A stretch of DNA of 30,426 nt from Methylobacteriaceae bacterium (GTDB lineage Bacteria; Pseudomonadota; Alphaproteobacteria; Rhizobiales; Beijerinckiaceae). A model generated the notes under the pieces. It made no database searches. It worked only from the letters and a program-made list of their open reading frames with translations, and was not told the DNA's origin. The first letter of the stretch is position 1, and the number at the start of each line of letters is the position of its first letter. The DNA lies in NCBI GenBank assembly GCA_020638135.1, contig JACKJE010000030.1, forward strand, positions 1 through 30,426. The letters are read 5' to 3'. Shown one piece after another: positions 1 to 8,654 of the stretch. Position numbers and translations under genes: made by a program.

Positions 1-463
1 TGCCCTCCGGCGTCGCATCCGCGACCTCGGTCTCCGCGCGGATGCGCCGCTCGAAATCCCTGTGAATCAGCAGGTCTCGATAGGCCGCGAGATCCGGCAG
101 CGACAGCGACGCCAGACGCCGCTTCGCAATCTCGTCGCGCAGAATGGATTCGATGCGCAACGCGTCCTTGCGCTTGTTGGCAGGCCGCGACGACAGCCCC
201 TCGCGCGCATAGAGCCTCAGCGCGGCGCCGAGCGTCATCGCGTGATCGGCGCCGGCGACGACACCGTGACCTGCATAGAGCTTGCGCCGCGCCTCGGCCG
301 CCCACAACTCAGCCTCGACGAGCTGGCGCCTCCGCTCCGCCGGCGTATCGGCGTGCAGTTTGAATGTCCGGACCGCCGGCGGAAATCCCTTGATGCGGAT
401 CAGGACCCGGAGGCTCCCGTTGGGCGCCCGCCAGAATCCGCGCGGTAGCTTTTCTTTCTTCAT
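1..463 (-). CDS. Site-specific tyrosine recombinase/phage integrase, N-terminal part (truncated by window edge)
   Basis: Read on the minus strand from the ATG at 463, an uninterrupted frame of about 154 codons runs off the left end. It opens MKKEKLPRGFWRAPNGSLRV and continues with a basic beta-strand segment (VLIRIKGFPPAVRTFKL), then a helical stretch and a TLGAALRLYARE-like segment. This is the usual layout of the arm-binding and core-binding (SAM-like) N-terminal domains of phage/ICE-type integrases. The catalytic domain (R...HxxR...Y) would lie outside the window, so activity cannot be judged. The enzyme family performs strand exchange between att sites. No tRNA or obvious att repeat is visible next to it here. 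The ribosome binding site before ATG 463 is weak. Family assignment is by pattern only; a transposon-borne recombinase is the main alternative. Confidence 0.6.
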   Translation of the reverse strand, partial: MKKEKLPRGFWRAPNGSLRVLIRIKGFPPAVRTFKLHADTPAERRRQLVEAELWAAEARRKLYAGHGVVAGADHAMTLGAALRLYAREGLSSRPANKRKDALRIESILRDEIAKRRLASLSLPDLAAYRDLLIHRDFERRIRAETEVADATPEG

Positions 464-1192
464 TACGAGCACTTAGCCAGAGAACGCGGCCAGAATCACT
501 GCCCGGGACGGCGCATGCCCTGTCCAGCGGGAATGGCTCCCCAAGCGGTCGTCGCGTCGAAACAACATTAGTTTTCGCTAGAGCGAACGTGAGCTTTGCC
601 GGCGAATGGCGGGCGTCGCCGATACGATACCGCTACGCGCCGCCCCACACCGCAATCACACACCGCTCACGGAGCGTCGGGATGTCCGAGACTGCATCAT
701 CCAAGCTCATGTTTTTTCAAGGTGTTACGATCCATCCGCAAGTTCCCGGCGAGAGGCTTCAACGTAGCGCTGAACCACAGCGAAAACAAAGATATCCGAC
801 CACGATCTACATCATCTGTTCTTGAAACAGGTAGACGGACACGCTCAATCGATCCGTGCTCCTAACGTGGACGATCAACTTGCTTATGTCCAGCGCGCGG
901 AACCGCTCTCAGTATTGAACAAAATATCCGGCTATAGGTCGGAAATCGGCCAATTCGCGCGCAATGTCGGAGTTGCAGACAAATTCGAGAAAACTATTAG
1001 ACACATTTCGGCAAATACGCTGACATGCCAGCCACCAGCAGACTTCACCGCGCTACGCCTAGTGTGTCGCCGCGAATTCTTGCGCGTCGCACATCGTTTG
1101 AGCAGAGCGCCTTCGGCAGTTGCGGCCCGGGCGGAAACAGTGGCAAGGAGGTCCGGACCCGTGCGCCAGAGGCAAGCGCGTGCGGCAGGACG
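464..1192. other. Gene-poor, less GC-rich stretch next to the integrase
   Basis: About 730 bp with no gene I can support. Base composition is visibly more AT-rich between roughly 700 and 1020 than in the rest of the window. Short open frames exist on both strands. One minus-strand frame of about 55 codons ends with a TGA at 697-699 and reads ...LAGNLRMDRNTLKKHELG; it lacks an upstream start and may be a relic of a mobile element. A plus-strand frame at 822-1202 has no recognisable domain. I read this as non-coding or decayed DNA at an island border, which is an inference from composition and the adjacent integrase. Confidence 0.4.
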
Positions 1193-1576
1193 ATGCGGTT
1201 GAAATTGCTGCCCTCACTTGCGGCCAGATGGTTCGCCGCCTGCGCGATCGTCGCGGCGGCGTTCGTCACGACGACTTCGGCGCGGACGCAGCACCGGCCG
1301 GCGCCCCTGCCCCCGCCGCGCCCGGCTGATCTCGGACGAGCGCCCGCAGCCTCCGTGCCGCAAACGGCCGTGCCGCAATCGCCATCGCCGGTGCCGCAGA
1401 CGGCCGCGCCGCGCAAGCCCGACGAACCGCTCGATCTCGATCACCCGCCGATGCTGCCGACCGCGAGCCGGAAGCGCATGAGCGAATGTGGGCGCGAATG
1501 GGAAGCGACGAAGAAGGCGGGCAAGGACGTCGACATCGGCTGGCGCGCTTTCGCGACGCGCTGTCTCACACGCTGA
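1193..1576 (+). CDS. Small exported proline-rich protein with conserved C-terminal Cys/Trp motif
   Basis: A 127-residue protein. I chose the ATG at 1193 over upstream starts because AGGA lies just before it and because it places a signal peptide at the N terminus: MRLKLLPS, a hydrophobic core (WFAACAIVAAAFVTTTSA), then a likely cleavage site near residue 30. Residues 33-85 are Pro/Ala-rich with repeated VPQTA/VPQS units, a probable flexible periplasmic linker. The C terminus carries a compact motif, MSECGREWEATKKAG...GWRAFATRC, with two cysteines and tryptophans. This resembles the C..EW..AK..G....W..F...C pattern of small secreted proteins common in Rhizobiales. No enzymatic function is known to me. 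It is separated from its neighbours and probably monocistronic. Confidence 0.65.
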   Translation: MRLKLLPSLAARWFAACAIVAAAFVTTTSARTQHRPAPLPPPRPADLGRAPAASVPQTAVPQSPSPVPQTAAPRKPDEPLDLDHPPMLPTASRKRMSECGREWEATKKAGKDVDIGWRAFATRCLTR

Positions 1577-1805
1577 GCGCGCTGCGCGTCGCGCACACAC
1601 TGTCTCGCACGCGACGATGACTCACGATGCGCGCGCCGCCGCCGCGCGGGAGAGAAATCGAAACGGACCTTCAAATGAAATGTCCTCCCGACCATCACGA
1701 TCAGGAGGACATAAGTTCGATCGTCGGATCGCTCCGCGATCGAAGCAGACGTGGCTCACTGCGACTGGGCGAACCCAATCGCAGGGCATGTCCGCTCGAC
1801 TTGCT

Positions 1806-2099
1806 TCAGGCCGACTCGGTCGGAGCCGGAGCAGCGGCTTTCTTGGCGGCCTTGCGAGCGGGCTTCTTGGCGCCCTTCTTGGCAGCCTTCTTCGCGCCCT
1901 TCTTGGCGGCCTTCTTGACGCCCTTCTTGACCGCCTTCTTGACGGACTTCTTGGCGGCCTTCTTGGCGCCCTTCTTGACGGCCTTCTTGGCGCCCTTCTT
2001 CACCGCCTTCTTGGCGGACTTTTTCGCGGCAGTCTTACGCGCACCCTTCTTGGCGGCCTTCTTAGCGGCCGGCTTACGCTTCGTTGTTGCTTTCGCCAT
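1806..2099 (-). CDS. Histone H1-like lysine/alanine-rich DNA-binding protein
   Basis: A 97-residue protein starting MAKATTKRKPAAKKAAKKGA. I prefer the ATG at 2099 over a longer frame from 2147 because GGGGA lies 7 bases upstream. The body is almost entirely AKK, VKK and GAKK units, a degenerate tandem repeat visible in the DNA as repeated CTTCTTGGCGGC/CTTCTTGACGCC blocks. The tail is APAPTESA. This composition matches the eukaryotic H1 C-terminal-like nucleoid proteins of bacteria (HctB/AlgP-type tails), which bind DNA non-specifically through lysine. There is no structured domain, so low complexity alone supports the call. Repeat number is probably variable between strains. It stands alone between intergenic gaps. 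Confidence 0.8.
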   Translation of the reverse strand: MAKATTKRKPAAKKAAKKGARKTAAKKSAKKAVKKGAKKAVKKGAKKAAKKSVKKAVKKGVKKAAKKGAKKAAKKGAKKPARKAAKKAAAPAPTESA

Positions 2100-2697
2100 C
2101 TTGTGTCCCCTTATCGAGTTCGCCGGCGTGAATTCGCGAGCCGGCAAGAGGCCTGATTAGCGTAGCGTGGTTAACTACTCGTGCAAGTGGCGCAGCGCCG
2201 AGTTGCGAGCAAACGACGCATGCGCGCCCTTCGGACATCGTTCGCAAAGCCTTCGAACGCCTCGCGCGCCATCGCCCGGAACAGCCCACGGAGCGGGCGA
2301 CAGAGCGCGGCGGCGATACATCGCGCAACGACTTCTGCAGGTTCCTGCGAGCCCAACGCGCGCCCTTCGCATCGTTTGGAATCGACGTTCGCGCGCATCG
2401 CGCGTTGCGAATGCAATCTTGATTTTCGCCTTGTTCTTCTAAGTCCTCCACGACATCATCAATTCGCGGCGCGATGACTGCGCGCGCGCACGCGCTCGAC
2501 GGCATCACATCGACGCGCGAAGCGCGCAGGCGATTGGCGCAGGGCTCGCGCGAGTGACGCCGGGGGCGCTTCCATCATGTCCAGCGAAGCGCAAGGGCGC
2601 ACGTCATCGCATGCGCCGACATGCGCAAAAATTTTTTTGTGTGAAGTTCGTTTTTTATCCTTCGCGCGTCATTGAACGGCGCCTTGGAAGGAACGAA
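2100..2697. other. Intergenic gap of about 600 bp without a supported gene
   Basis: Between the H1-like gene and the end of gatB. Short frames on both strands (for example minus 2171-2416) show no recognisable domain. Two AT-rich tracts stand out in otherwise GC-rich DNA, a run of A then T around 2627-2640 and a T-run around 2650-2657. The part next to 2099 should hold the promoter of the H1-like gene, but no convincing -35/-10 pair was found. Confidence 0.4.
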
Positions 2698-2738
2698 TCG
2701 CGCGAATCGGTCGAATCGCTTCGACTCGATTCGCGCGA
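2698..2738 (-). terminator. Long hairpin after gatB, probable transcription terminator
   Basis: Two arms, 2698-2715 and 2720-2738, pair over about 18 bp (TCGCGCGAATCG-GTCGAA with its complement) with one bulged base and a 4-nt loop. The hairpin lies 12 bases beyond the gatB stop on the minus strand. The following bases are only mildly T-rich (TTCGTTCCTTCC), so it is a strong hairpin with a poor U-tract. It may terminate transcription or protect the 3' end of the mRNA. Confidence 0.55.
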
Positions 2739-2749
2739 GAATGCGTCGC

Positions 2750-4237
<1,488 letters not shown>

Positions 4238-4310
4238 CGCGTCCCCGCAATCGAAGATGTCTTCTGGAATTTGCGGGTCTTTTAGCGCCTTTTGCGGCGA
4301 AGCGACAGCT

Positions 4311-4790
4311 TCACGCGGCCTTTGATTTCATGCGCCCTTCCGCACCCGCCAGCGCGCCTGTGGCGGGCTTCAGCGGCTCGATCTCGCCGAGCCCGAAGCG
4401 CGGCATGTCGACATAGACGCATTCGTAACCGCCCGGCGCGACGCGATAGGTCTCGTGGAACACGCCGACATCGCCGGAGCCGCCGACCGCCTTGTTGAAA
4501 GCGGCCCAGGCCGGCAGATGCGCATTGTCGCGCGCCTTGGCGTAGGCGTTGAGCTGCTCGACGCTCTTCCAGTACTGGATCATCACGATCGTGCGCGAGA
4601 ACCAGGTTCGCCCGCCGAGAAAGCCGAGTTCCGGATGCATCGAGAGTTCCCGGATCATGCGCGGCATGGCGGCCACGACTGGCGCCCAACGGTGAACCTT
4701 CCAGAGCCGGTTGATCCGCATGCCGATGACGAAGACGACGAATGGCTCGTCGCGCACCGCCGTGAAACGCCCCGTCATTACCCCGGACAT
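4311..4790 (-). CDS. DUF4188 (monooxygenase-like) family protein
   Basis: A 159-residue protein (MSGVMTGRFTAVRDEPFVVF...) that matches the DUF4188 pattern: FVIGMRINRLWKVHRW, GFLGGRTWFSRT, IVMIQYWKSVEQLNAYAKA, and FHETYRVAPGGYECVYVDMP. The family has a ferredoxin-like fold of the antibiotic-biosynthesis-monooxygenase kind. Some members are labelled heme-degrading or aldoxime dehydratase-like, but the role is not established. An AGGGAG ribosome binding site precedes the ATG. A dyad-symmetric site lies 24 bases upstream (4814-4834), suggesting repressor control. The gene reads toward gatB with a 73-bp gap and may be co-transcribed with it. Confidence 0.8.
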   Translation of the reverse strand: MSGVMTGRFTAVRDEPFVVFVIGMRINRLWKVHRWAPVVAAMPRMIRELSMHPELGFLGGRTWFSRTIVMIQYWKSVEQLNAYAKARDNAHLPAWAAFNKAVGGSGDVGVFHETYRVAPGGYECVYVDMPRFGLGEIEPLKPATGALAGAEGRMKSKAA

Positions 4791-4813
4791 GCCGAACTCC
4801 CTCTGTCGTCGAG

Positions 4814-4834
4814 AATGTTAATCGTATAAACATT
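4814..4834. promoter_or_regulatory. Palindromic putative operator upstream of the DUF4188 gene
   Basis: A 21-bp AT-rich imperfect palindrome in GC-rich surroundings. The outer arms AATGTT and AACATT are perfect, and the inner TTA/TAA halves are also symmetric around a TCG core. It sits between the divergent DUF4188 and CHAD genes, 24-44 bases before the DUF4188 ATG, overlapping where its promoter should be. A transcription-factor operator is inferred from symmetry and position. The regulator is unknown. Confidence 0.4.
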
Positions 4835-4929
4835 GCCGGATCGGCCGTCAAGGCGGGTTGACTGTGACGCGCCGATGCCGGCCTGCTTTCCCCTTGCCCA
4901 CATGAAAGGCGGCGCGCTCGCGTGCGTGA

Positions 4930-5775
4930 ATGAGCGAAGACGAGATCAGTTCGGCCGGCGAAGCCCTGCGGCAAGCGATGCTGGACGCCCTGCGCGAGAT
5001 CGAGACGCGCATTGCGGGCGACGCGATCACGCCGGGCGACGTGCACCTCGCGCGCCGCGCCGCCAAACGCGCCCGCGCGCTCGCACGTCTCGCGCCGGCC
5101 GACCTCGCGACGCTCGCACGCAACACACGCACGACCGTCGACCGCGCGCGCCGCGCGCTCGGTCAGGCGCGCGACGCCGACGTGCGGGCGGCGACGCTCG
5201 GCGCACTGAAGCCGCGTCTCGGCGACGCCGCGCATGACCGGCTCGTGCGCCTCGCGCGCGGGGCAAGCGATGGCGAGCAGACCCGCGCCGACCGCCCCGC
5301 CCTGCGCGAAGACATTGCCGCGCTGATCCGGGACTGGCGCCTGTGCGAAGCCAGGGGCTCGCGCGACGACATCGTCGACGCGGCGGGCACGACCTATCGC
5401 CGCATGTGGCGGCGCGCGAAGAGGGCGCGCGACGGCAAGAGCGAGGCGCTGCATCGCTGGCGCGCAGCAGTGGTCGCGTTCGAATACCAGGCGGATTTCC
5501 TGGCGCGATTCGCGCCCGACATGCAGCGTGTCGCCCGCGACGCCGATCGCCTGCGAAAGCATCTCGGCAAGATCAACGATCTCGACGAACTGGCCGGCTA
5601 TATCGAAGACCGCGCCGCGCACGACGACGATCGCGAGGCGGCCCGCCATCTCGCCCGGGCGAGCGCGACGCGACGCAAGCGCCTGCTGGCGCGCGCTCTC
5701 GCCATCGCGGAACCGCTGCTGGCGCGCAAGCCCGCGCAATGGCTGAAAGACGTCAGACGATCCTGCGCGCGATGA
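4930..5775 (+). CDS. CHAD domain-containing protein
   Basis: A 281-residue helical protein rich in Arg, Ala and Asp. CHAD (conserved histidine alpha-helical domain) marks are the N-terminal VHLARRAAKRARALARL at about residue 38, where His and a line of basic residues occupy a helix face, LHRWRAAVVAFEYQADFL near residue 177, and LRKHLGKINDLDELAGYI near residue 205. CHAD domains bind polyphosphate through this basic surface and are often fused to or encoded near CYTH/thiamine-triphosphatase proteins, but no CYTH domain is present here. The start has a weak ribosome site. The 3' end overlaps the converging small membrane gene by 23 bases. Confidence 0.85.
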   Translation: MSEDEISSAGEALRQAMLDALREIETRIAGDAITPGDVHLARRAAKRARALARLAPADLATLARNTRTTVDRARRALGQARDADVRAATLGALKPRLGDAAHDRLVRLARGASDGEQTRADRPALREDIAALIRDWRLCEARGSRDDIVDAAGTTYRRMWRRAKRARDGKSEALHRWRAAVVAFEYQADFLARFAPDMQRVARDADRLRKHLGKINDLDELAGYIEDRAAHDDDREAARHLARASATRRKRLLARALAIAEPLLARKPAQWLKDVRRSCAR

Positions 5776-5962
5776 AGCGGCACGCGTAACCGACGACGAG
5801 CGCGCCGACGGCCAAGGCCAGCGTCGTCGTCGCCGGCGCGCCCTGAGCATTCGCGCGAAAAGCGTTGACGATCGCCAGCACGACGAACAGAGCCGCAATC
5901 GCGTAGAAGATGAACCCGAGGACCGCGGCGCAGGCAGCGAGCACGGCCCTCGCGAATGGCAT
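5753..5962 (-). CDS. Small two-TM membrane protein, translationally coupled to gatA
   Basis: A 69-residue protein (MPFARAVLAACAAVLGFIFY...). I chose the ATG at 5962 over a GTG three codons upstream because it overlaps the gatA stop as TAATG, a typical coupling arrangement. Two hydrophobic helices are evident, about residues 6-32 and 43-62, with a basic C terminus (RFIARRIV). No family recognised. Position suggests co-transcription with gatC-gatA, but a functional link to tRNA amidation is not implied. Confidence 0.6.
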   Translation of the reverse strand: MPFARAVLAACAAVLGFIFYAIAALFVVLAIVNAFRANAQGAPATTTLALAVGALVVGYACRFIARRIV

Positions 5963-7455
5963 TACGCCCACCAGGCTTTCGGCTGCTCGATCTTCGGCGC
6001 CGCCTGCTCGATCGCGCTCCCGAGCGAGAACAGGGTCTCTTCCTCGAAAGGCCTACCGATAAGTTGAAGGCCGAGCGGCAGACCGTCGGAGGCGAGCCCG
6101 CCCGGCACGACGAGGCCCGGCAGCCCCGCCATGTTCACCGTCACCGTGAAGACGTCGTTGAGATACATTTCGACGGGATCGGCCGAGCCCTTCTCGCCGA
6201 TCGCAAAGGCGGTCGAGGGCGTCGCCGGCGTCAGGATCGCGTCGACGCCCGCATGGAACGCCGCCTCGAAATCCTGCCGGATCAGCGTCCTGATTTTTTG
6301 CGCACGCACGTAATAGGCGTCGTAATAGCCGGCCGACAGCACATAGGCGCCGATCATGATGCGCCGCCGCACCTCCGCGCCGAAACCCGCCGCGCGGGTA
6401 TTCTCGTACATGCCAACGATATCCTTGCCCGGCTTGCGCAGGCCGTAGCGCACGCCGTCGTAGCGCGCGAGGTTGGACGAGGCCTCGGCAGGCGCGACAA
6501 TATAATAAGCGGGCAGCGCGTGGCTCGTGTGCGGCAGCGATATGTCGACGATCTCGGCGCCCGCGGCCTTCAGCCATTCGACGCCCTTCATCCACAGCGC
6601 GTCGATCTCGGCGGACATGCCATCGAGCCGATATTCCCTGGGAATGCCGATCTTCTTGCCCTTCGCCGACGCGCCGACGGCCGCTTCGTAGTCGGGCACT
6701 GGACGATCGACCGACGTCGAATCCTTGGGATCGAAACCCGCCATCGAGCGCAGCATGATCGCGGCGTCGCGCACGTCGCGCGCGATCGGGCCCGCCTGAT
6801 CGAGCGAGGAGGCGAAGGCGACGATGCCCCAGCGCGAACAACGGCCGTAGGTCGGCTTGATGCCGACCGTGCCGGTGAAGGCTGCCGGCTGGCGGATCGA
6901 TCCGCCCGTGTCGGTCGCGGTGGCGGCGAGGCACAGATGCGCGGCGACAGCCGCAGCCGAGCCGCCCGACGAACCGCCGGGCACGATCTTCGCACTGTCT
7001 ATTCCTTGGCTTCCGCTACGGCGCCACGGCGAGACGACTGGCCCATAAGCGCTCGTCTCGTTCGACGAGCCCATGGCAAATTCATCGAGATTGAGCTTGC
7101 CGAGCATGACCGCGCCGTCGCGCCACAGCTGGCTGGTGACAGTCGATTCGTAATGCGGCTTGAAGCCTTCGAGAATGCGGCTCGCCGCCGTCGTCTCGAC
7201 GCCGTTGGTGCAATAGAGATCCTTGATGCCGAGCGGCAGGCCTTCGAGCGGCCGCCCCTCGCCCTTGGCCAGACGCGCATCGCTCTCGGCGGCGGCGGCC
7301 AAAGCCCGCTCCGGCGTCTCTTTCAGAAAGGCGTTGAGCGCGCGCGCCTTCGCGACTGCCTCGACATGCGCGCGCGTGAGCTCGGTCGCGGTGAATTTTC
7401 CGGCCTTGAGGCCGTCGCGCGCGGCGGCGAGCGAGAGGCGGGTGAGGTCCGTCAT
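5962..7455 (-). CDS. gatA: Aspartyl/glutamyl-tRNA(Asn/Gln) amidotransferase subunit A
   Basis: A 497-residue amidase-signature enzyme that releases ammonia from glutamine for the GatCAB complex. The Ser-cisSer-Lys catalytic set is visible: Lys78 in GIKDLYC, Ser162 in PGGSSGGSAA and Ser186 in TDTGGSIRQPA. Other marks are LGKLNLDEFAMGSSNETSAYGP, KPTYGRCSRWGIVAFASSLDQAGP and the C-terminal GLPLGLQLIGRPFEEETLF. The frame extends upstream to 7524, but the ATG at 7455 (MTDLTRLSL) is the conserved start and lies four bases after the gatC stop. Intact, with family-typical length. Confidence 0.97.
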   Translation of the reverse strand: MTDLTRLSLAAARDGLKAGKFTATELTRAHVEAVAKARALNAFLKETPERALAAAAESDARLAKGEGRPLEGLPLGIKDLYCTNGVETTAASRILEGFKPHYESTVTSQLWRDGAVMLGKLNLDEFAMGSSNETSAYGPVVSPWRRSGSQGIDSAKIVPGGSSGGSAAAVAAHLCLAATATDTGGSIRQPAAFTGTVGIKPTYGRCSRWGIVAFASSLDQAGPIARDVRDAAIMLRSMAGFDPKDSTSVDRPVPDYEAAVGASAKGKKIGIPREYRLDGMSAEIDALWMKGVEWLKAAGAEIVDISLPHTSHALPAYYIVAPAEASSNLARYDGVRYGLRKPGKDIVGMYENTRAAGFGAEVRRRIMIGAYVLSAGYYDAYYVRAQKIRTLIRQDFEAAFHAGVDAILTPATPSTAFAIGEKGSADPVEMYLNDVFTVTVNMAGLPGLVVPGGLASDGLPLGLQLIGRPFEEETLFSLGSAIEQAAPKIEQPKAWWA

Positions 7456-7459
7456 CGCT

Positions 7460-7747
7460 CTACTCCACGACCTTCGGAACGACGAAGAAACTGTCTTCGC
7501 GCTCCGGCGCATTCGCCACGACATCGGCGGCGATGAAGCCGTCGGTGACTTCGTCCTGCCGCATCCGCAGATGCATCGGCAGAACCGAGGTCATCGGCTC
7601 CACGCCGTCCACATTCACCGCGCCAAGGGCCTCGACGAAGGACAGGATGGCGTTGATCTCGCCTTGCAGATGTTCGACTTCCTTGTCCTCGACCGCGACG
7701 CGCGCGAGATGCGCGATGCGGCGGACGGTGGCCTGATCGACGGACAT
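7460..7747 (-). CDS. gatC: Aspartyl/glutamyl-tRNA(Asn/Gln) amidotransferase subunit C
   Basis: A 95-residue protein, full length for GatC, the small subunit that wraps the GatA-GatB interface and stabilises the complex. The family pattern is clear: MSVDQATVRRIAHLARVAV, then LQGEINAILSFVEALGAVNVDGVEPM, LRMRQDEV and the C-terminal PEREDSFFVVPKVVE. It is the first gene of a tight gatC-gatA cistron (four-base gap). A plausible promoter lies at 7807-7836. Confidence 0.96.
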   Translation of the reverse strand: MSVDQATVRRIAHLARVAVEDKEVEHLQGEINAILSFVEALGAVNVDGVEPMTSVLPMHLRMRQDEVTDGFIAADVVANAPEREDSFFVVPKVVE

Positions 7748-7806
7748 GCGGGCTCCGGACTGGCGCCGCGGCTCCCGTGGAGCCCAGCGCGAAGAAGGTT
7801 GCGCGC

Positions 7807-7836
7807 CCTATAGCATTTGCGGCTTTTGCAGCGCAA
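7807..7836 (-). promoter_or_regulatory. Candidate sigma-70-type promoter of gatCA
   Basis: On the minus strand TTGCGC (7836-7831) and TATAGG (7812-7807) are separated by 18 bases, about 60 bases before the gatC ATG. The region is the only AT-richer spot in the short gap between gatC and the dienelactone hydrolase gene. Assignment is by motif similarity only. Confidence 0.3.
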
Positions 7837-7843
7837 ACGCGCG

Positions 7844-8644
7844 TCAGCCGACCTGCAGCCGCTCCCGGAAAAAGCCGATCACGCGCGCCTCGGCCTGCCG
7901 CGTCGGCCCCTGCGGATCGCTGTCGTCGAGATGGATGGTGAGAACCGCGTGCGGCGGCTTCGGCGCTTGCGGGTTGGCCGTGTCGTCGTCAAGTTCGATC
8001 GCCTCGAAGGCCTCGCCGAATTCGCGCCGGTAGGTCGCGAAGCGCTCGTCGCGCACGAAGGGATCGCCCTTGAAGCGCAACCCCAGCATCGACAGGCCCT
8101 CGCGCTGGAACCTGTCCCGCGCGCAGGAAATTTCCTGAGGCGACACGCCGATCGCCGCCTTCCTTGAGGGCGGGATCGGCAGCGGCAGCGAGGGTTGCGA
8201 CAGCACGGGCGCGACGACCGCCGGCTCCGTCATCATCGCGAGCGCAAAGCCGCCGGTGAAACACATGCCGAGCGCGCCAACGCCCGGCCCGCCGCATTCC
8301 GCGTGCGCCTTCTTCGCCAGCGCCCTGAGCCAGTCGACGATCGGGCTCGACCGGTCCGCCGACCATGCCGAAAATTCGCGCCGCAGGCAGAAGCTCGCCC
8401 TGGCCAGCGACTTCATCACGTAGCCGTTCGTCACCGGCCGCTCCGGCTCGCCGAACAGGCTCGGCAGATAGACTGTCATGCCCGCGTCCATCACGCGGTC
8501 AGCGAAGCGGATCACCAGCGGATGCAGGCCGGGAATCTCGTGGATGATGACCACAGCCGGGCCCTGCCCGCGCTTGTAGACATCGTGCGTGAAGCCGCAG
8601 GCCGAGAAGGAGAATTTCTCGTAGGGCGCGAGCGTCGTTCCCAT
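7844..8644 (-). CDS. Dienelactone hydrolase family protein
   Basis: A 266-residue alpha/beta-hydrolase. Features of the DLH family are IIHEIPGLHP with Glu36, which normally orients the nucleophile, and the nucleophile elbow GALGMCFTGGFAL with Cys128 in place of serine. FKGDPFVRDERF carries a candidate catalytic Asp, and a His lies in the C-terminal VLTIHLDD segment. The family hydrolyses dienelactone in chlorocatechol breakdown, but many members act on other lactones or esters, so the substrate is unknown. An excellent ribosome site (GGGGGGACA) precedes the ATG at 8644. The gene lies 10 bases after the CPBP gene and is probably co-transcribed with it. Confidence 0.87.
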   Translation of the reverse strand: MGTTLAPYEKFSFSACGFTHDVYKRGQGPAVVIIHEIPGLHPLVIRFADRVMDAGMTVYLPSLFGEPERPVTNGYVMKSLARASFCLRREFSAWSADRSSPIVDWLRALAKKAHAECGGPGVGALGMCFTGGFALAMMTEPAVVAPVLSQPSLPLPIPPSRKAAIGVSPQEISCARDRFQREGLSMLGLRFKGDPFVRDERFATYRREFGEAFEAIELDDDTANPQAPKPPHAVLTIHLDDSDPQGPTRQAEARVIGFFRERLQVG

Positions 8645-8654
8645 TGTCCCCCCG

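Noticed and set aside
1806..2099. Tandem short repeats considered as CRISPR or minisatellite
   Set aside because: Repeats are codon-aligned AKK/GAKK blocks inside one coding frame, with no unique spacers.
1488..2156. Leucine-rich repeat-like plus-strand frame (LLGALLGSLL type repeats)
   Set aside because: It is the complement of the lysine-rich repeats of the H1-like gene; no signal peptide or true LRR consensus.
4282..5898. 538-codon minus-strand open frame
   Set aside because: Antisense of the CHAD gene and out of frame with the DUF4188 gene; composition typical of a shadow frame.
5956..7536. 526-codon plus-strand open frame
   Set aside because: Antisense of gatA, which is certain by motifs and catalytic residues.
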